Origin: Sycobia sp. Sy_11
Lineage: Eukaryota; Arthropoda; Insecta; Hymenoptera; Epichrysomallidae
Assembly (NCBI GenBank): GCA_018907035.1
Contig: JACCIC010000064.1
Location: forward strand, 434,001 to 498,000
Reading direction: 5' to 3'
Length of the DNA: 64,000 nt
In this document: positions 1 to 9,925 of the stretch, one piece after another
Position numbering within the stretch: position 1 is the stretch's first letter
Layout of the letters: each line of letters opens with the position of its first letter
Translations under genes and position numbers: made by a program
Notes under the pieces: model-generated
The model's database searches: none
Told to the model about the DNA's origin: nothing
What the model saw: the letters and a program-made list of their open reading frames with translations, nothing else

Positions 1-1
1 T

Positions 2-289
2 GATATTGCAATATTTGACATGGTGTGGTATGTACAAGTCAAAATATTCGGCCGGCATATTAATAAACAGACTCCATCTGTCCCTATTGGAGCTCCGAAA
101 AGCTTTGTTGAGTTTGTCATCGATAATATCAGAGCACCTATATATTATTTTGAACCTCCTATATTAGAAATTATGCTAGCAAGTGCTCTAGTAATATTTG
201 ACAATGGAAGTCTTACGATAAGACTTTTTGTAACAAAAGCTAACGAAAGCTACCTTATTAGCACATACCAATTTTGGCACCTATCTTAG
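2..289 (+). CDS. Unidentified open frame entering from the left edge
   Basis: A frame is open from the first complete codon at the left edge to a TAG at 287-289, about 95 codons in AT-rich DNA; the opposite strand is full of stops. The first internal ATG is at 20. I do not recognise the protein. It has no obvious signal peptide, membrane segment or zinc-binding cysteines. It could be the 3' end of a host exon or of a transposon gene lying mostly outside the window. No splice signal decides the left boundary. Coding status is uncertain because the only support is length without stops. Confidence 0.25.
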   Translation, partial: DIAIFDMVWYVQVKIFGRHINKQTPSVPIGAPKSFVEFVIDNIRAPIYYFEPPILEIMLASALVIFDNGSLTIRLFVTKANESYLISTYQFWHLS

Positions 290-1424
290 AAGCGACAACC
301 TTAACACGTCATTATATAATTTATTCTTTAGCAGAAGTCCAAAAAATCAAGACCTGCGGTGCATCTGTTGTATTATAAGAGTCTATACCATTTCTGGTAT
401 AAATTCTGTAGAAAATGTAGTAGAATCCGAATGCTCTAAATGCTGTATTATGTCCACTCGTTTGGACATGTTAAAAGCATTTCGTATGTCTTGTGTAATA
501 ATAGCATACCTGCGTTTCGGAAACCTATGTTCTTATACTGCATCGTGACCGCCTTTCTATGTCAATAAGCCCAATTGTTGAGTGCCTCAAAATCCAATTT
601 TTTGTTCTTTCTGATAACAAAATCGCTTTTGTTATCAAAAACAATCCTATCCAGTATCTTTTCGACAATGCCAATAGTTTTTTCAGGAGTTTAATCACTT
701 TTAGATGAAGTGATTGCTGTATCGTCCACTGAACGAGAAAAATTCATTTCATAACACAGAAACTGAACATATCTATAAAAATATGAAAGAGATTTAGAGC
801 TGCAGTTTTTAATCAGGCATTCCTTTCATTTCTGATGATTTCCGTACGCAAATCAAGACAGTCTTATTTATTTCAATAATAAATTCATTGACCCATTGCT
901 GCATCCTTTGCTGTCATTATATGCAATTTTGAACAATTTTAGACCAGAATTATCATTTTTAAATTTAAGGACGTTAAAACCAAAGAATGATCAACAATTT
1001 TATGTATATTTGGTACATTTTATTTAAAAAGAAGAACGTTTTAAGGTTAAATCAAGACCGACACAATTTTAACATCACGGTTTATTTTTACATACTTTTG
1101 CAAGGTCTCCAAATCCTTGACAATTATACAATATAAAAGGAAAACACCCATAAATGGGCTAACAGTTCCAACCATTCTCTATTTTAATAATATTGTCATA
1201 AAACTGATATATGTATCTTATTTTATATTTGACACCGAGGGATTTTAATCTCAAACACTCCAGCGAGATTTTTTCAAAAATACAAGAGGAAATATCATTA
1301 TGCTTTAGATTAATAGTATTATATTTTTGTGAAGATCCAAGATTGAATTATTTTTTTAACGACGCATTTACGATTATTAGAAATTTGTTTATTATTTCAT
1401 AGACATTGAGAACAATTGCACTAT
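290..1424. other. AT-rich stretch without a recognisable gene
   Basis: No gene or RNA is recognised. On the minus strand around 450-720 there is a partly open, protein-like stretch with words such as RKNKKLDFEALNNW and TCPNEWT, broken by stops, which may be a decayed transposon or old exon that I cannot name. Confidence 0.4.
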
Positions 1425-2100
1425 TCATATAGATTATCTAGACAATCAATATCCGACTTATAAGGAGATACAAGTAAAGATTCATGGCCGAATGAAATTC
1501 TAGAGACCGGAGTTATAGAGCAATCAACCGTTGGATGTTCTAAGCTCACTCGTCATATATGGATTAAAAAGTAAGGAAACTTAAATTGGTGAGATATATT
1601 TAGTCGTTGTTTTTAATAGTAAATACCAGCATTTACGGGTTCTAACGGTAGCTCAATGTCTGACTGCATTCACTTTTCCTGTAGTGGAATTGTTTCACTG
1701 TATTAGAATGCCATTCAGTCTGTAGAATACTGGTATCTTTTGTCAGCAATTATTTGACCACACGATCGGGCCAATTTCGATCCTTATGCCTTTTCGATTG
1801 CTATTGAAATTTTTATGGAACATTGGCGTTATATAAAAAGTTTTACTATAAACCGACTAAAAAGTGCTTGTTCTATCTGATTACAGCTACACGCAGCGAA
1901 AATCTAACCTTTTATGCAATATGCTAAACATTGTAAGCTAAGGCAACTTAGATGGATCCTTGATATCGCGTCATGGTATCAGAAATTAGAGTGTCTATAT
2001 GGCCGTGTGTTACAGGAATGTTTTGACCCCAAAACATTCGATACATGCGAAGCCATATGCAAGAATATCCACCTTTTATTTTTTACCCAGATGCTATAGA
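1425..2100 (+). pseudogene. Decayed Ty3/Gypsy reverse transcriptase
   Basis: Short words typical of gypsy RT appear in the right order but in shifting frames. GVIEQST near 1509 matches the RT entry motif (usually G-V-I-E-P-S). RMPF near 1705 matches the R-M-P-F-G-L motif that precedes the catalytic Y-x-D-D block. IASWYQK near 1965 matches the F-L-G-x-A-S-W-Y-R motif at the start of the RNase H connection. The catalytic Y-x-D-D itself is not legible. Several stops and frameshifts make this non-functional. It reads on the opposite strand to the younger errantivirus at 4.3-11.5 kb and is an independent, older insertion. Confidence 0.6.
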
Positions 2101-2877
2101 AAACTGCGGACAAGAGTTAATTTATATGCTGTCAGCGTAACGTTTAACAAAGACTATCTGCTAGATTTATCTGCCTTGTATCTTGAAAAAACCTTGATGA
2201 ATAATTACAGCGGATATTACTAGAGCGCTTAAGGGATATGACTAATCAAGAACCCTACAAAAGTTCTAAGATTAAGTTCTAACACATTCTTTTGAGAATA
2301 TAGATAAAGTAATCTGATTCCTGTTAGGATTTAACTAATCATATATTCAATTATAAAATAAAATTTCTAATCATTTCCCATAGAAAAATGGGCACATACC
2401 CATTATTCTGAAAATACGTTTTTACAGACTTCCACAGAAGAAAACAACATCAAATGTATAAGCGCTAGAACAAATAATTGGCTAGTGAATTACGTGGGAT
2501 TTCTTTTGTTCGATTTAAAAAATAATAAAACTAATTTAAAGAGTATATTATCTTCTTAGATTAATTTTTTTATATTCAATAATTCATAAAAAAAACTTTG
2601 TTGTTCAATCAAAAAATTTGATACGTTCTTCACGAGATAATATAATTGCTAAGTTGAAGTGAAAATTTCAAATCAATTTATTGAGTGGTTTTGGAGCAGC
2701 GTTTTCGCCCATCATTCATATGTAGTTTGAAAAAAATTCTAGTTTAAAGTTTTATAACATAGAAGAGAGAGAGAGAGGGGCGGAGAGATGCTGATATCAT
2801 GTTAAGGAGTTTCCTTAAGACTACTGCCTGGCTTCATGACTAACTGCTTCTTGATTAAGACTTCTTGAGTGCTACTT
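2101..2877. other. AT-rich stretch without a recognisable gene
   Basis: Nothing coding is recognised. A short GA tract lies near 2764-2786. Confidence 0.4.
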
Positions 2878-2926
2878 GACTGAGACTGCTACTGATACTG
2901 AGACTGTTACTGATACTGATACTGAT
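2878..2926. repeat. Short ctgata/ctgaga tandem repeat
   Basis: About eight imperfect hexamer units (ctgata, ctgaga, ctgcta) run head to tail and end about 10 bp before the hairpin at 2936-2965. Confidence 0.7.
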
Positions 2927-2935
2927 TTTTTGTGG

Positions 2936-2965
2936 AAAAATCGGGGCTTTATAAACCCGATTTTT
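2936..2965. other. Perfect 10-bp hairpin around a TATAAA
   Basis: aaaaatcggg (2936-2945) and cccgattttt (2956-2965) are perfect reverse complements around gctttataaa. The loop contains TATAAA. It could be an LTR or terminator-like hairpin; no neighbouring gene explains it. Confidence 0.5.
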
Positions 2966-3337
2966 CTATAACTATCCGCAATCTCTCTCTCTGCTCCTCG
3001 TTTTTATGTCTTATCTTATTATTTTATTTATTTTATCATATATAATCTATAAAACAATTTGAAAAAGATTCTTGCATTAAAAATGAAAAAAATATTTTAA
3101 AAAATCTTTGTGAATTAAATTTAATATATGGAATATCATATTTTAAAGAAATTTTTTTTATTAACAGTATTATGAAAATAAAATTACCTAAGTTTTTTCT
3201 GATGAAAATTTAGCAAAAGAAAATAAAATATTTAATACGCTTATTATTACTAGCCTTATTATTAATGTAATTTTATAATTTTTATTATTTAAACATAATT
3301 TTTAATATTAAACATTTGTTACAATTTTTATGCTAAC

Positions 3338-3339
<2 letters not shown>
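2966..3339. other. Very AT-rich stretch, nothing seen
   Basis: Long A/T runs leading into a TA microsatellite; no gene, RNA or transposon word recognised. Confidence 0.5.

Positions 3340-3393
<54 letters not shown>
3340..3393. repeat. (TA)n microsatellite
   Basis: Uninterrupted TA dinucleotides over about 54 bp. It sits at the left end of the first copy of the ~95 bp direct repeat at 3394-3486. Confidence 0.95.
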
Positions 3394-3396
<3 letters not shown>

Positions 3397-3486
3397 TATA
3401 TCTTGGTTATATACTTTTATAATATATTTTTATTTAATTATTTAAAATTAATATTATGTTATTCTAACTATTGAGCCCGATGTTAC
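3394..3486. repeat. Copy 1 of ~95 bp direct repeat
   Basis: This block is closely similar to 4168-4266. Both copies follow a TA tract and both end in gatgttaca. Read on the minus strand they begin TGTAACATCG, an LTR-like start. A decayed mariner lies between the two copies. Confidence 0.7.
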
Positions 3487-3760
3487 AAGGCAATCGATTG
3501 TTATAAAATTTCACACGAACCTTTCAAAAGCTGCAATTCAATCTTATAATTTATTAAAACAAGCATGTACAAGATCGGTTTCAAAAGTTCTCATACTTTT
3601 TAAACAGGGATTCAACCAGTAGTGCTACCTCTTTGTGATCATACATGTTCAAAAGAGAGTTTTTCTATTTACATTCTCCCAAAATTTTCTGACATTTGGA
3701 TGAATAGAAGAGAACTTATTGCGCTTCAACTGACAGAATGTCTTGTTTGTTGGTTAGGAA

Positions 3761-4072
3761 ATGAGCATTGATCAAAGAGCTAACATCAAGTTTTGTTTTT
3801 AAGTCGGTAAAACATTTACAGAAACACATCAAATGATATAGCAAGTTTATGGTAGTTTTTGTTTATCTTGTAATTACATTCAAAAATGGCAAGAAAGACC
3901 TCAATGGCGACAAACGTTCGGATCGATCGACAAAAGTGGTAAACGAACGGAAAGTCGAACAAGTACGTTAATTCATCGAAAATGAGCCGAAATCGTTGGT
4001 GCGATACATGAAGATGGAATTAAATATGTCAAGAACATCGACTCATCACATTTTAACTGAACATTTAGACCT
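3761..4072 (+). pseudogene. Decayed mariner transposase N-terminal region
   Basis: The stretch opens with MSIDQRANIKFC and continues with T-E-T-H-Q-M and V-Y-G, the first helix-turn-helix region of mariner transposases, then in shifted frames shows NVRSDRQK-like and HHILTEHLDL-like words of the second helix-turn-helix. The catalytic domain is absent. Several frameshifts and stops are present, so it is a dead fragment. It is a different subfamily from the young mariners at 18.2 and 53.2 kb. Confidence 0.6.
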
Positions 4073-4119
4073 TATTGATATTTTCATTATTGTTCGTACA
4101 ATTAATACGTACTCTAACT

Positions 4120-4120
<1 letters not shown>

Positions 4121-4167
<47 letters not shown>
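4121..4167. repeat. (AT)n microsatellite
   Basis: AT dinucleotides with one interruption, at the left edge of the second copy of the direct repeat. Confidence 0.9.
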
Positions 4168-4170
<3 letters not shown>

Positions 4171-4266
4171 TTTAATGTTTATATTTTGGTTATATACTTT
4201 TATAATATATTTTTATTCGATCATTTAAAATTAATATTATTTTATGGTAACTATTTAGCTCGATGT
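4168..4266. repeat. Copy 2 of ~95 bp direct repeat
   Basis: Homologous to 3394-3486, with the same TA tract before it and the same gatgttaca end. It directly abuts the errantivirus 3' region. Confidence 0.7.
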
Positions 4267-4654
4267 TACACCCCTTGCGTAAGACGGTTGTTAGAAGGAT
4301 GAAAACAATCGTCCGCTCTGTTAAGGTGATGCGGTATTAAGTAATGTACATAGGACAAAAATATTTTCTCCCCATTCGATCTTCACATTCACCCAGAGCA
4401 GTATGTCAGTGAACGAGGGAAAACCTAAGGAAAGAAAACCCAGTGGGAAAAAATCTCCATAGGAAAACCACGTACGAAGATGCGTGGGGTTCACATGATT
4501 TTTTGTATCAGAACTTACTCTACTTACATTAATACGTGTTAAAATTTTTATGCGAAATTTGATATCTGGAAATTATGGAATAAGAAATTTACTTTTATTG
4601 TTTCGTCTAATTCTGGAAAAGTCGCGTGAGTTGAGAATTTATTTTTATGGTTTT
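4267..4654 (-). other. Candidate 3' LTR of the errantivirus
   Basis: Non-coding sequence between the end of env and the gatgttaca boundary; on the element strand it ends in TGTAACA. No matching 5' copy was recognised, so this is only the expected position of the LTR. Confidence 0.35.
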
Positions 4655-5475
4655 TCAGGAAAAAAACGTTTGTTTTTCTTTTGTTACGTCGATAGTGGTT
4701 AGTACTGGTTCTGGTTTGGGTTCCGGCTCTGGCTCTGGTTGAGCTATCATTTCGTAACTGTTTCCTGCTTTTTGTTTCGTCGGTGGTTGTTTAAGCGATA
4801 TGAAGAAGTGTGTGGCCATGCTCCAAATCGCTGATAATAGGTATATGGACCAACCGTATACGCGATGAAGGGCGTATCCGTTGAGTGCAACCCCTATGAA
4901 CGTTTTTATCACGTGTATAATCATCAGCACTGCTATTATCCCCGCGCTTGCGGATCCAAAGGTGATAAATTTATTCCATTTTTTTTTTCAAGCAGAATTT
5001 ACTAAATTATCCATGGTGTCTTCATTTATGAAGTGTGATATCGTGTTGCCGTTCGTCACTCCAGATTCGTGATTTTCGTGTGCTGCGTTAATCAATAATG
5101 CAGCTGTTTCTACTGGAAACATAATTCGTTCCTTTAGTTTTTCTAAATCTTTACTGGAGTAGATTCCAGATGTTGCTAGGCAGATTGGATTAATATATTT
5201 CCATGTCAGCTGAGTCATGGGTTTTAGGGTGGTGGGTTCTCTTGCCTCGGTCGGTTTTGGTGCCAATTTGTACCATTCGCTATCAATACGGTAGTATGAT
5301 GGTAGCACTTGGTTACAGGGAACTCTAGTCCGTCGAGTTTGCAGGATGTGTGTTTTTGGTGTGAGAAAGAGGGTTGTGTTCTGTCTTACAACTCTCAGCT
5401 CGGTGTAACAGTTATCGCCGTGATCTATCTTAACTTCCACTGGTACACATTTTACCAGATGAACCACTTCGCCGG
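4655..5475 (-). pseudogene. Truncated errantiviral envelope (C-terminal part)
   Basis: The C-terminal part of an env-type glycoprotein is readable: the end of the ectodomain (about 5475 down to 4988) and then, after a stop and an intervening stretch, a hydrophobic membrane segment, Y-x-L-H-x-V-Y-G-W-like word and a short cytoplasmic tail rich in P-E repeats ending at 4655. The N-terminal ectodomain, including signal peptide and any cleavage site, is absent: integrase sequence runs straight into mid-env in one frame near 5465-5475. The env relic therefore cannot make a membrane glycoprotein. Identification rests on family layout and the membrane-proximal motifs. Confidence 0.65.
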
Positions 5476-6720
5476 TTGTGTAAGAGAAGCGAAGTCTATT
5501 CGCATAAACCATCTTACTGCTTTTATTTACTTGAATCCTAATATTATTCTTGTTTAGCACTTCTAATATTTTATGAGGTCCAGAGTAATGGTTTCCAAAT
5601 TTATTTGGTTTAGGACCAGACAGTAGAAATACATAATCTTCTATTTTAAAATTCTGTGGATTAATTTTTCTGTCGTAGTATTTCTTCGAACAAAATTTTG
5701 AGGATACTAGATTGTCGTAGGCTAATTTCCGGATTCCATTCAGCCACGTGACTAAGTCGACTAGATATCCCTTATACGTAGGTAATAAGTCCCCTTCTCT
5801 TAAAGGATCGATAGACGGCAACCTGGCGATTGTACCGAAAATTAATTCATACGGTGTATGCTTGGTGCTTTCTTGGACACAAGTGTTATAATTTAAAATG
5901 GCTCTGTCTAACCAACTGTCCCATCCCTCGTCGTTGGTAGTATATTGTTTTAAGAACTCCCCCAAAACGTGATGTGAGCGTTCTAGCGATCCATTGGATT
6001 GCGGGTGGAAAGCGGTTGTCCATAGTTTCTTTATTTTAAACCATTTAGCTATGCGGTTCATTAAGCTACTCAGGAAATTTTCCCTTGGTCTGTTAGAATG
6101 ATTTTTGGTGTTCCGAAACTGCAATTAAATTTTTTTATAAAAGAATCTGCTATGGTAGTAGAAAGTGTATCTGGTAAGGGTACTGCTACGCAGAATTTAG
6201 AGAATTGATCTTGCATTGTCAAGATGTATTCTTTTCCAAGTTTAGTAGGGGTTAATGGCCCTACGACATCTAAAGCTATTTTATAAAAAGGTGTACCAGG
6301 GGTGTTTGTGATCATCATTGGTTGTTTGGTCTTTAATCTCGCTAGTTTTTTAAGTTGACAATACAAACACTGTTGTATTCTTCTTTGAATGTCTTCCTTT
6401 AAGTTATTCCAATAATACTTCTGTTTGATTCGGTTATATGTCTTGGACACTCCTCTATGCCCCCCTATTGATGACTTATGTAACTCGTAGAAAATTTCGT
6501 CCCTCTTTTCCTTTGGAACGTACTTAAGGGTGTCACTGCAAATGATAATTTTAATCGGAGAATTCGTAAAAGATGCTTTTATTGTTTCAAGAATGTCTGA
6601 CCATTCTATGTTTTCAATATTCTTGCTTTTGGCAAGACTAATAATGTTTTCTCCTATTTTGATTAGAATTTCCTTTAAGATCGACAAAGTTTTGTATATA
6701 TTGGTTTTTATTATAGTCAT
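5476..6720 (-). pseudogene. Errantiviral integrase, frameshifted
   Basis: This is the integrase end of pol, which joins retroelement cDNA into the host genome. From 6720 downward the H-x3-H-x(n)-C-x2-C zinc-binding region is visible (GGHRGVSKTY, then CLYC), followed by the catalytic core with the first acid in DVVGPL and the second in LTDQG. Near 6080-6120 the frame shifts, and the core resumes with HPQSNGSLERSH, which holds the third acid (glutamate). The DNA-binding C-terminal part follows, with LSGPKPNKFG and YSGPHKI. All three catalytic acids are present but split between frames. The end is fused in frame to the env relic. Confidence 0.85.
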
Positions 6721-7740
6721 GGATATGGGTATTTCTCCTTGTATGCATAACGCGAAGAGGTTTTTGCATTGCGCCCCTTTTATTTGTTGGACGTCTTCAA
6801 TACCATTGGATTAATGCTTATCCGTTGTTTTGCAGTAGTATTTTAGCACAGTCGTCACAGGGCTTTCCGTCGCTGGTTACGAAGAAAACAATGTTATCTT
6901 TGCGGTGGCAATTAATTCTTTAGTTTCTATTACTTTGCCTCTTTCAACCTCGTATTCTTTGTCGTGATTTGGGCTAAATGACGAGTCGGTGGAGGATATT
7001 GATTTTGTCTCTTCTGGTTGATTAACGGTTATCAGTTGGGGCAAGGCTGTTGGTTCGGCATCAAACTCTTCGTGTGATTCCGATTCGCTTTCAGCATAAC
7101 AAGGCGCCTGTAGTGCCGCATCACGCGTGGGCCTTTTTCTTATAGGAGATTTTTGCATTTTCCCTTGCGTAATGTCCTTTGTTCTTTTGTTTTCGATTAC
7201 TTGTAAAGGAGATTTTTCGAATTCCCCTTGCGTAATCTTTTTAGGTCGTTTTCTATTCTTTGGCTGGATAATTATCTTTGGATTTGTTGATTTATTTTTA
7301 TCTGTATGCCCTAGCGCATTGCTGAGTTCTCGTCCTGATCTCGTCGCGATATTTGTTGTGACTATTTCAGGTGGATTTCGTGATAATGCGTCTGCGTTAT
7401 TATAATTTAGTTTTCCTGGATTATACAAGACGGTATAATCGTATTCGGAGAGTTTGAAACGCCATTCTTGTACTCGTGTATTCAGGTCTGCTGATTTAAA
7501 CCAAACTAAGGGTTGATGATCAGTGATGATTGTAATTTTCTTTCCATAAACGTAAGAACGAAATGCCTGTACGCTATGTATAACTGCGAGGGCTTTTTTT
7601 CGACAACCTCGTATTTAAGTTCTGCATTGCGTAAAACTCTAGAAGTATATGCTATGGATCTATCTTTCCCTATTTCTCCCTGTCACAGAATACCTCCTAT
7701 AGCGTATCCTGAGGCATCAGTTGTTATATTAAATGGTTGA
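6721..7740 (-). pseudogene. Errantiviral RNase H and linker to integrase
   Basis: Reading down from 7740, the RNase H start is seen as FNITTDASGYAIGG with its catalytic aspartate, then an in-frame stop near 7683, then the ITDHQPLVW word, and the end NPGKLNYNNADALSRNP. A charged linker follows to about 6877, including two related blocks (TQGEFEKSP and TQGKMQKSP) that look like a short internal duplication. A shifted frame from 6877 to about 6800 holds CDDCAK. The region is interrupted by one stop and at least two frameshifts. Confidence 0.75.
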
Positions 7741-7909
7741 GTAAAGTCGGGGAATTGTACTAAAGGTGCATTACATAGAATGTTTTATAAGGCCTGAAAG
7801 GCTTCCTCGGTTTTGTTCGACCACGGAAATGGTACATCTTTTTGCAACAATTTTGTTAATGAATTTGCAATTGAAGCGAATCTTTCAATAAATCTGCGGT
7901 AATATCCAG

Positions 7910-8500
7910 CTAAACCAAGAAACTGTCGCACGTTCTTTGGCTAATTCCCTTTTCACTCAAACGGTGTCGTAGATAAATCACTTCTCCTTTCAGAAATTCG
8001 CACTTGTCGATTTGTAATTTCAATCCGGCGTCTCGAAGTCTGCTTAATAATAGGCTCATTTTTCTATCGTGTTCTGCCAGTGTGTTTGCATATATCAGAA
8101 TGTCGTCCAGGTACACAAACAGTTCTCTGCCTTGTAGTCCTCTTAGTAAGGTATCCATTAACCTTTGGAAAGTGGCGGGTGCATGTTTCAAGTCAAAAGG
8201 CATACGAACGTATTGATAGTGTCCAAATGGCGTACTAAAAGCTGTTTTATGTGCATCTCTCGGGTCCATCTTAATTTGGTGAAACCCTGATGCAAAGTCC
8301 AGTACAGAGTAACATTTTGCACCTCCTACTTGGTCAAATATCTCAGTGATATTCGGCAGTTGATAGGCATCACTTACTGTTTTTTCGTTCAAAGCTTGGT
8401 AGTCAAGCATCATTCGCCATCTTCGTCGACCTTGCGCGTCTGCTTTCTTTTTTACAATCCAAATTGGGCTATTAAATGGAAAATCGGAGATCTCTATCAC
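7910..8500 (-). pseudogene. Errantiviral reverse transcriptase
   Basis: A 196-codon open stretch holds the RT fingers and palm: WRMMLDYQALNEKT, then the first catalytic aspartate in YSVLDFASGFHQI, then RMPFDLKHAPATFQRLM and the catalytic Y-L-D-D in FVYLDDILIYA. The catalytic residues are intact. The C-terminal end falls out of frame near 7930-7960 and the thumb continues in another frame toward 7740. The usual G after RMPF is D here. Upstream coding continues in a different frame at 8570-9080. Confidence 0.88.
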
Positions 8501-8514
8501 CCCTTGGTTTAATA

Positions 8515-9080
8515 AATCATATACCTGTCTATCTATTTCTTCTTTGAGCGAGTGAGGGAATTTGTATTGTCAAGCATTCACTGGTTCTTCATCCGTAGTT
8601 TTTATTCTGTGAGTTATGGCATCTCTTCCCGGCAATGAATCTCCGGGTAGAAAGAAAATATCGCGATTCTTTTCTACTAAATGCTGTACGTATTCTTTTT
8701 CGGTTTCATCAAGGTGATCTGTGCGTATTATATCTCTTATAGATGCGGTTTGTATGGAAGTTAAGTTTTCCGTGTGGAAAACGGTGGGTTCATTATTTAT
8801 TCCCTTTGAGGGGATAGTCAGTTCTTCAAAATTAGTTCTTGTGTAAGTGAGTAAAGCGTGTTTGTGGATATACCTCATTATCGAAGTAATTATTTAAAAA
8901 TTCATTTGTTTCATCGTCTATGTGTAATAATTCTTCGTTCAGCCTTTGTTGTTCATCGTCTATTTCGCTCTCGTCGCTCTGAATATCGGTAGATGCGTTC
9001 GCGAGTAACGAGTCTACCGTATGGTTTATTCCTCCTTCCATTTCCGCGGCTAAGTTTTTGCAAAGCATCTCTGGTGACAC
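8515..9080 (-). pseudogene. Errantiviral pol segment between protease and RT
   Basis: Two overlapping open stretches (9080-8832 and 8878-8570) carry an acidic region followed by VQHLVEKNRDIFFLPGDSL, typical of the stretch just before RT in gypsy-type pol. They are offset by one frame in the overlap. The upstream break coincides with a 40 bp tandem duplication at 9093-9172. Confidence 0.65.
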
Positions 9081-9092
9081 AAATTCGATAGG

Positions 9093-9172
9093 TTGGTCAT
9101 GTGTATGAAGAAAAATAGTCGCTTAAATATCGTTGGTCATGTGTATGAAGAAAAATCGTCGCTTAAATATCG
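9093..9172. repeat. 40-bp tandem duplication inside pol
   Basis: Positions 9093-9132 and 9133-9172 are the same 40 bp with a single a/c difference. Since 40 is not a multiple of three, one copy shifts the reading frame. Confidence 0.9.
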
Positions 9173-9406
9173 TGCCCGCAAAATACCGGAATACGGTATT
9201 GGAAAATGATCGGAGACTACGTGGAAACTAGAGATTTCTCCCAAAACTTTAAGTTTTAAAGTTCCTAGGGTGGAAAATTGTTCTGAGCTTATCCCCCTCA
9301 AGAGTCCTTTCTGCGACTCATCGATTTTGTATTGATGGGATATGGTTCCTCTTATTATTAAATTTCACGGTAGGAACTAACTCCGTTTCCTGTTTGACGT
9401 GGATAT

Positions 9407-9700
9407 TCACAATGCTATATGTAAGGTTTCATTTCCTAGTCGTAAATTCGTCGTTTGGCCAGCTATGATGAGTTGTTTATGGCTAAAGTTTAATTCGGCG
9501 TTGGTTTCTGTTAAGAATTCTGATCCTATGATTCCATTGTATGGAATAGGAAAATTGTCTGATACAATGAGAAGTTCGATTCTTTGCCCGGCAATTTTTA
9601 ATGATACAGTACCTAGAGTTGTTTCTTTACTATCTCCCACTCCCGTTAGTGTATAGATTTTTTATTCATTTATGCGCACCGCTTTTGGTATTGATCCTAT
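9407..9700 (-). pseudogene. Errantiviral protease region
   Basis: The stretch contains DNFPIPYNGIIGSEFL, the conserved C-terminal part of errantiviral aspartic proteases (IIG followed by a hydrophobic strand). The catalytic D-T/S-G motif should lie upstream, where the reading frame is disrupted by the 108 bp duplication at 9709-9925, and I could not read it. The product is therefore not functional as it stands. Confidence 0.65.
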
Positions 9701-9708
9701 TTTAATAA

Positions 9709-9925
9709 TGCTTACTTCGGATCCACTAACTATCACAAAAGAAAGAAGACATTGTGGCCCGAAATGAACCTCTACGTATGGTACGTACTTGGTTATTGTG
9801 GCTCCAAGGGTATTAACTGCTTACTTCGGATCCACTAACTATCACAAAAGAAAGAAGACATTGTGGCCCGAAATGAACCTCTACGTATGGTACGTACTTG
9901 GTTATTGTGGCTCCAAGGGTATTAA
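9709..9925. repeat. Perfect 108-bp tandem duplication
   Basis: 9709-9816 and 9818-9925 are identical by eye and separated by one c. The 109 bp period is out of frame, so the event breaks the gag-protease junction. Confidence 0.95.
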
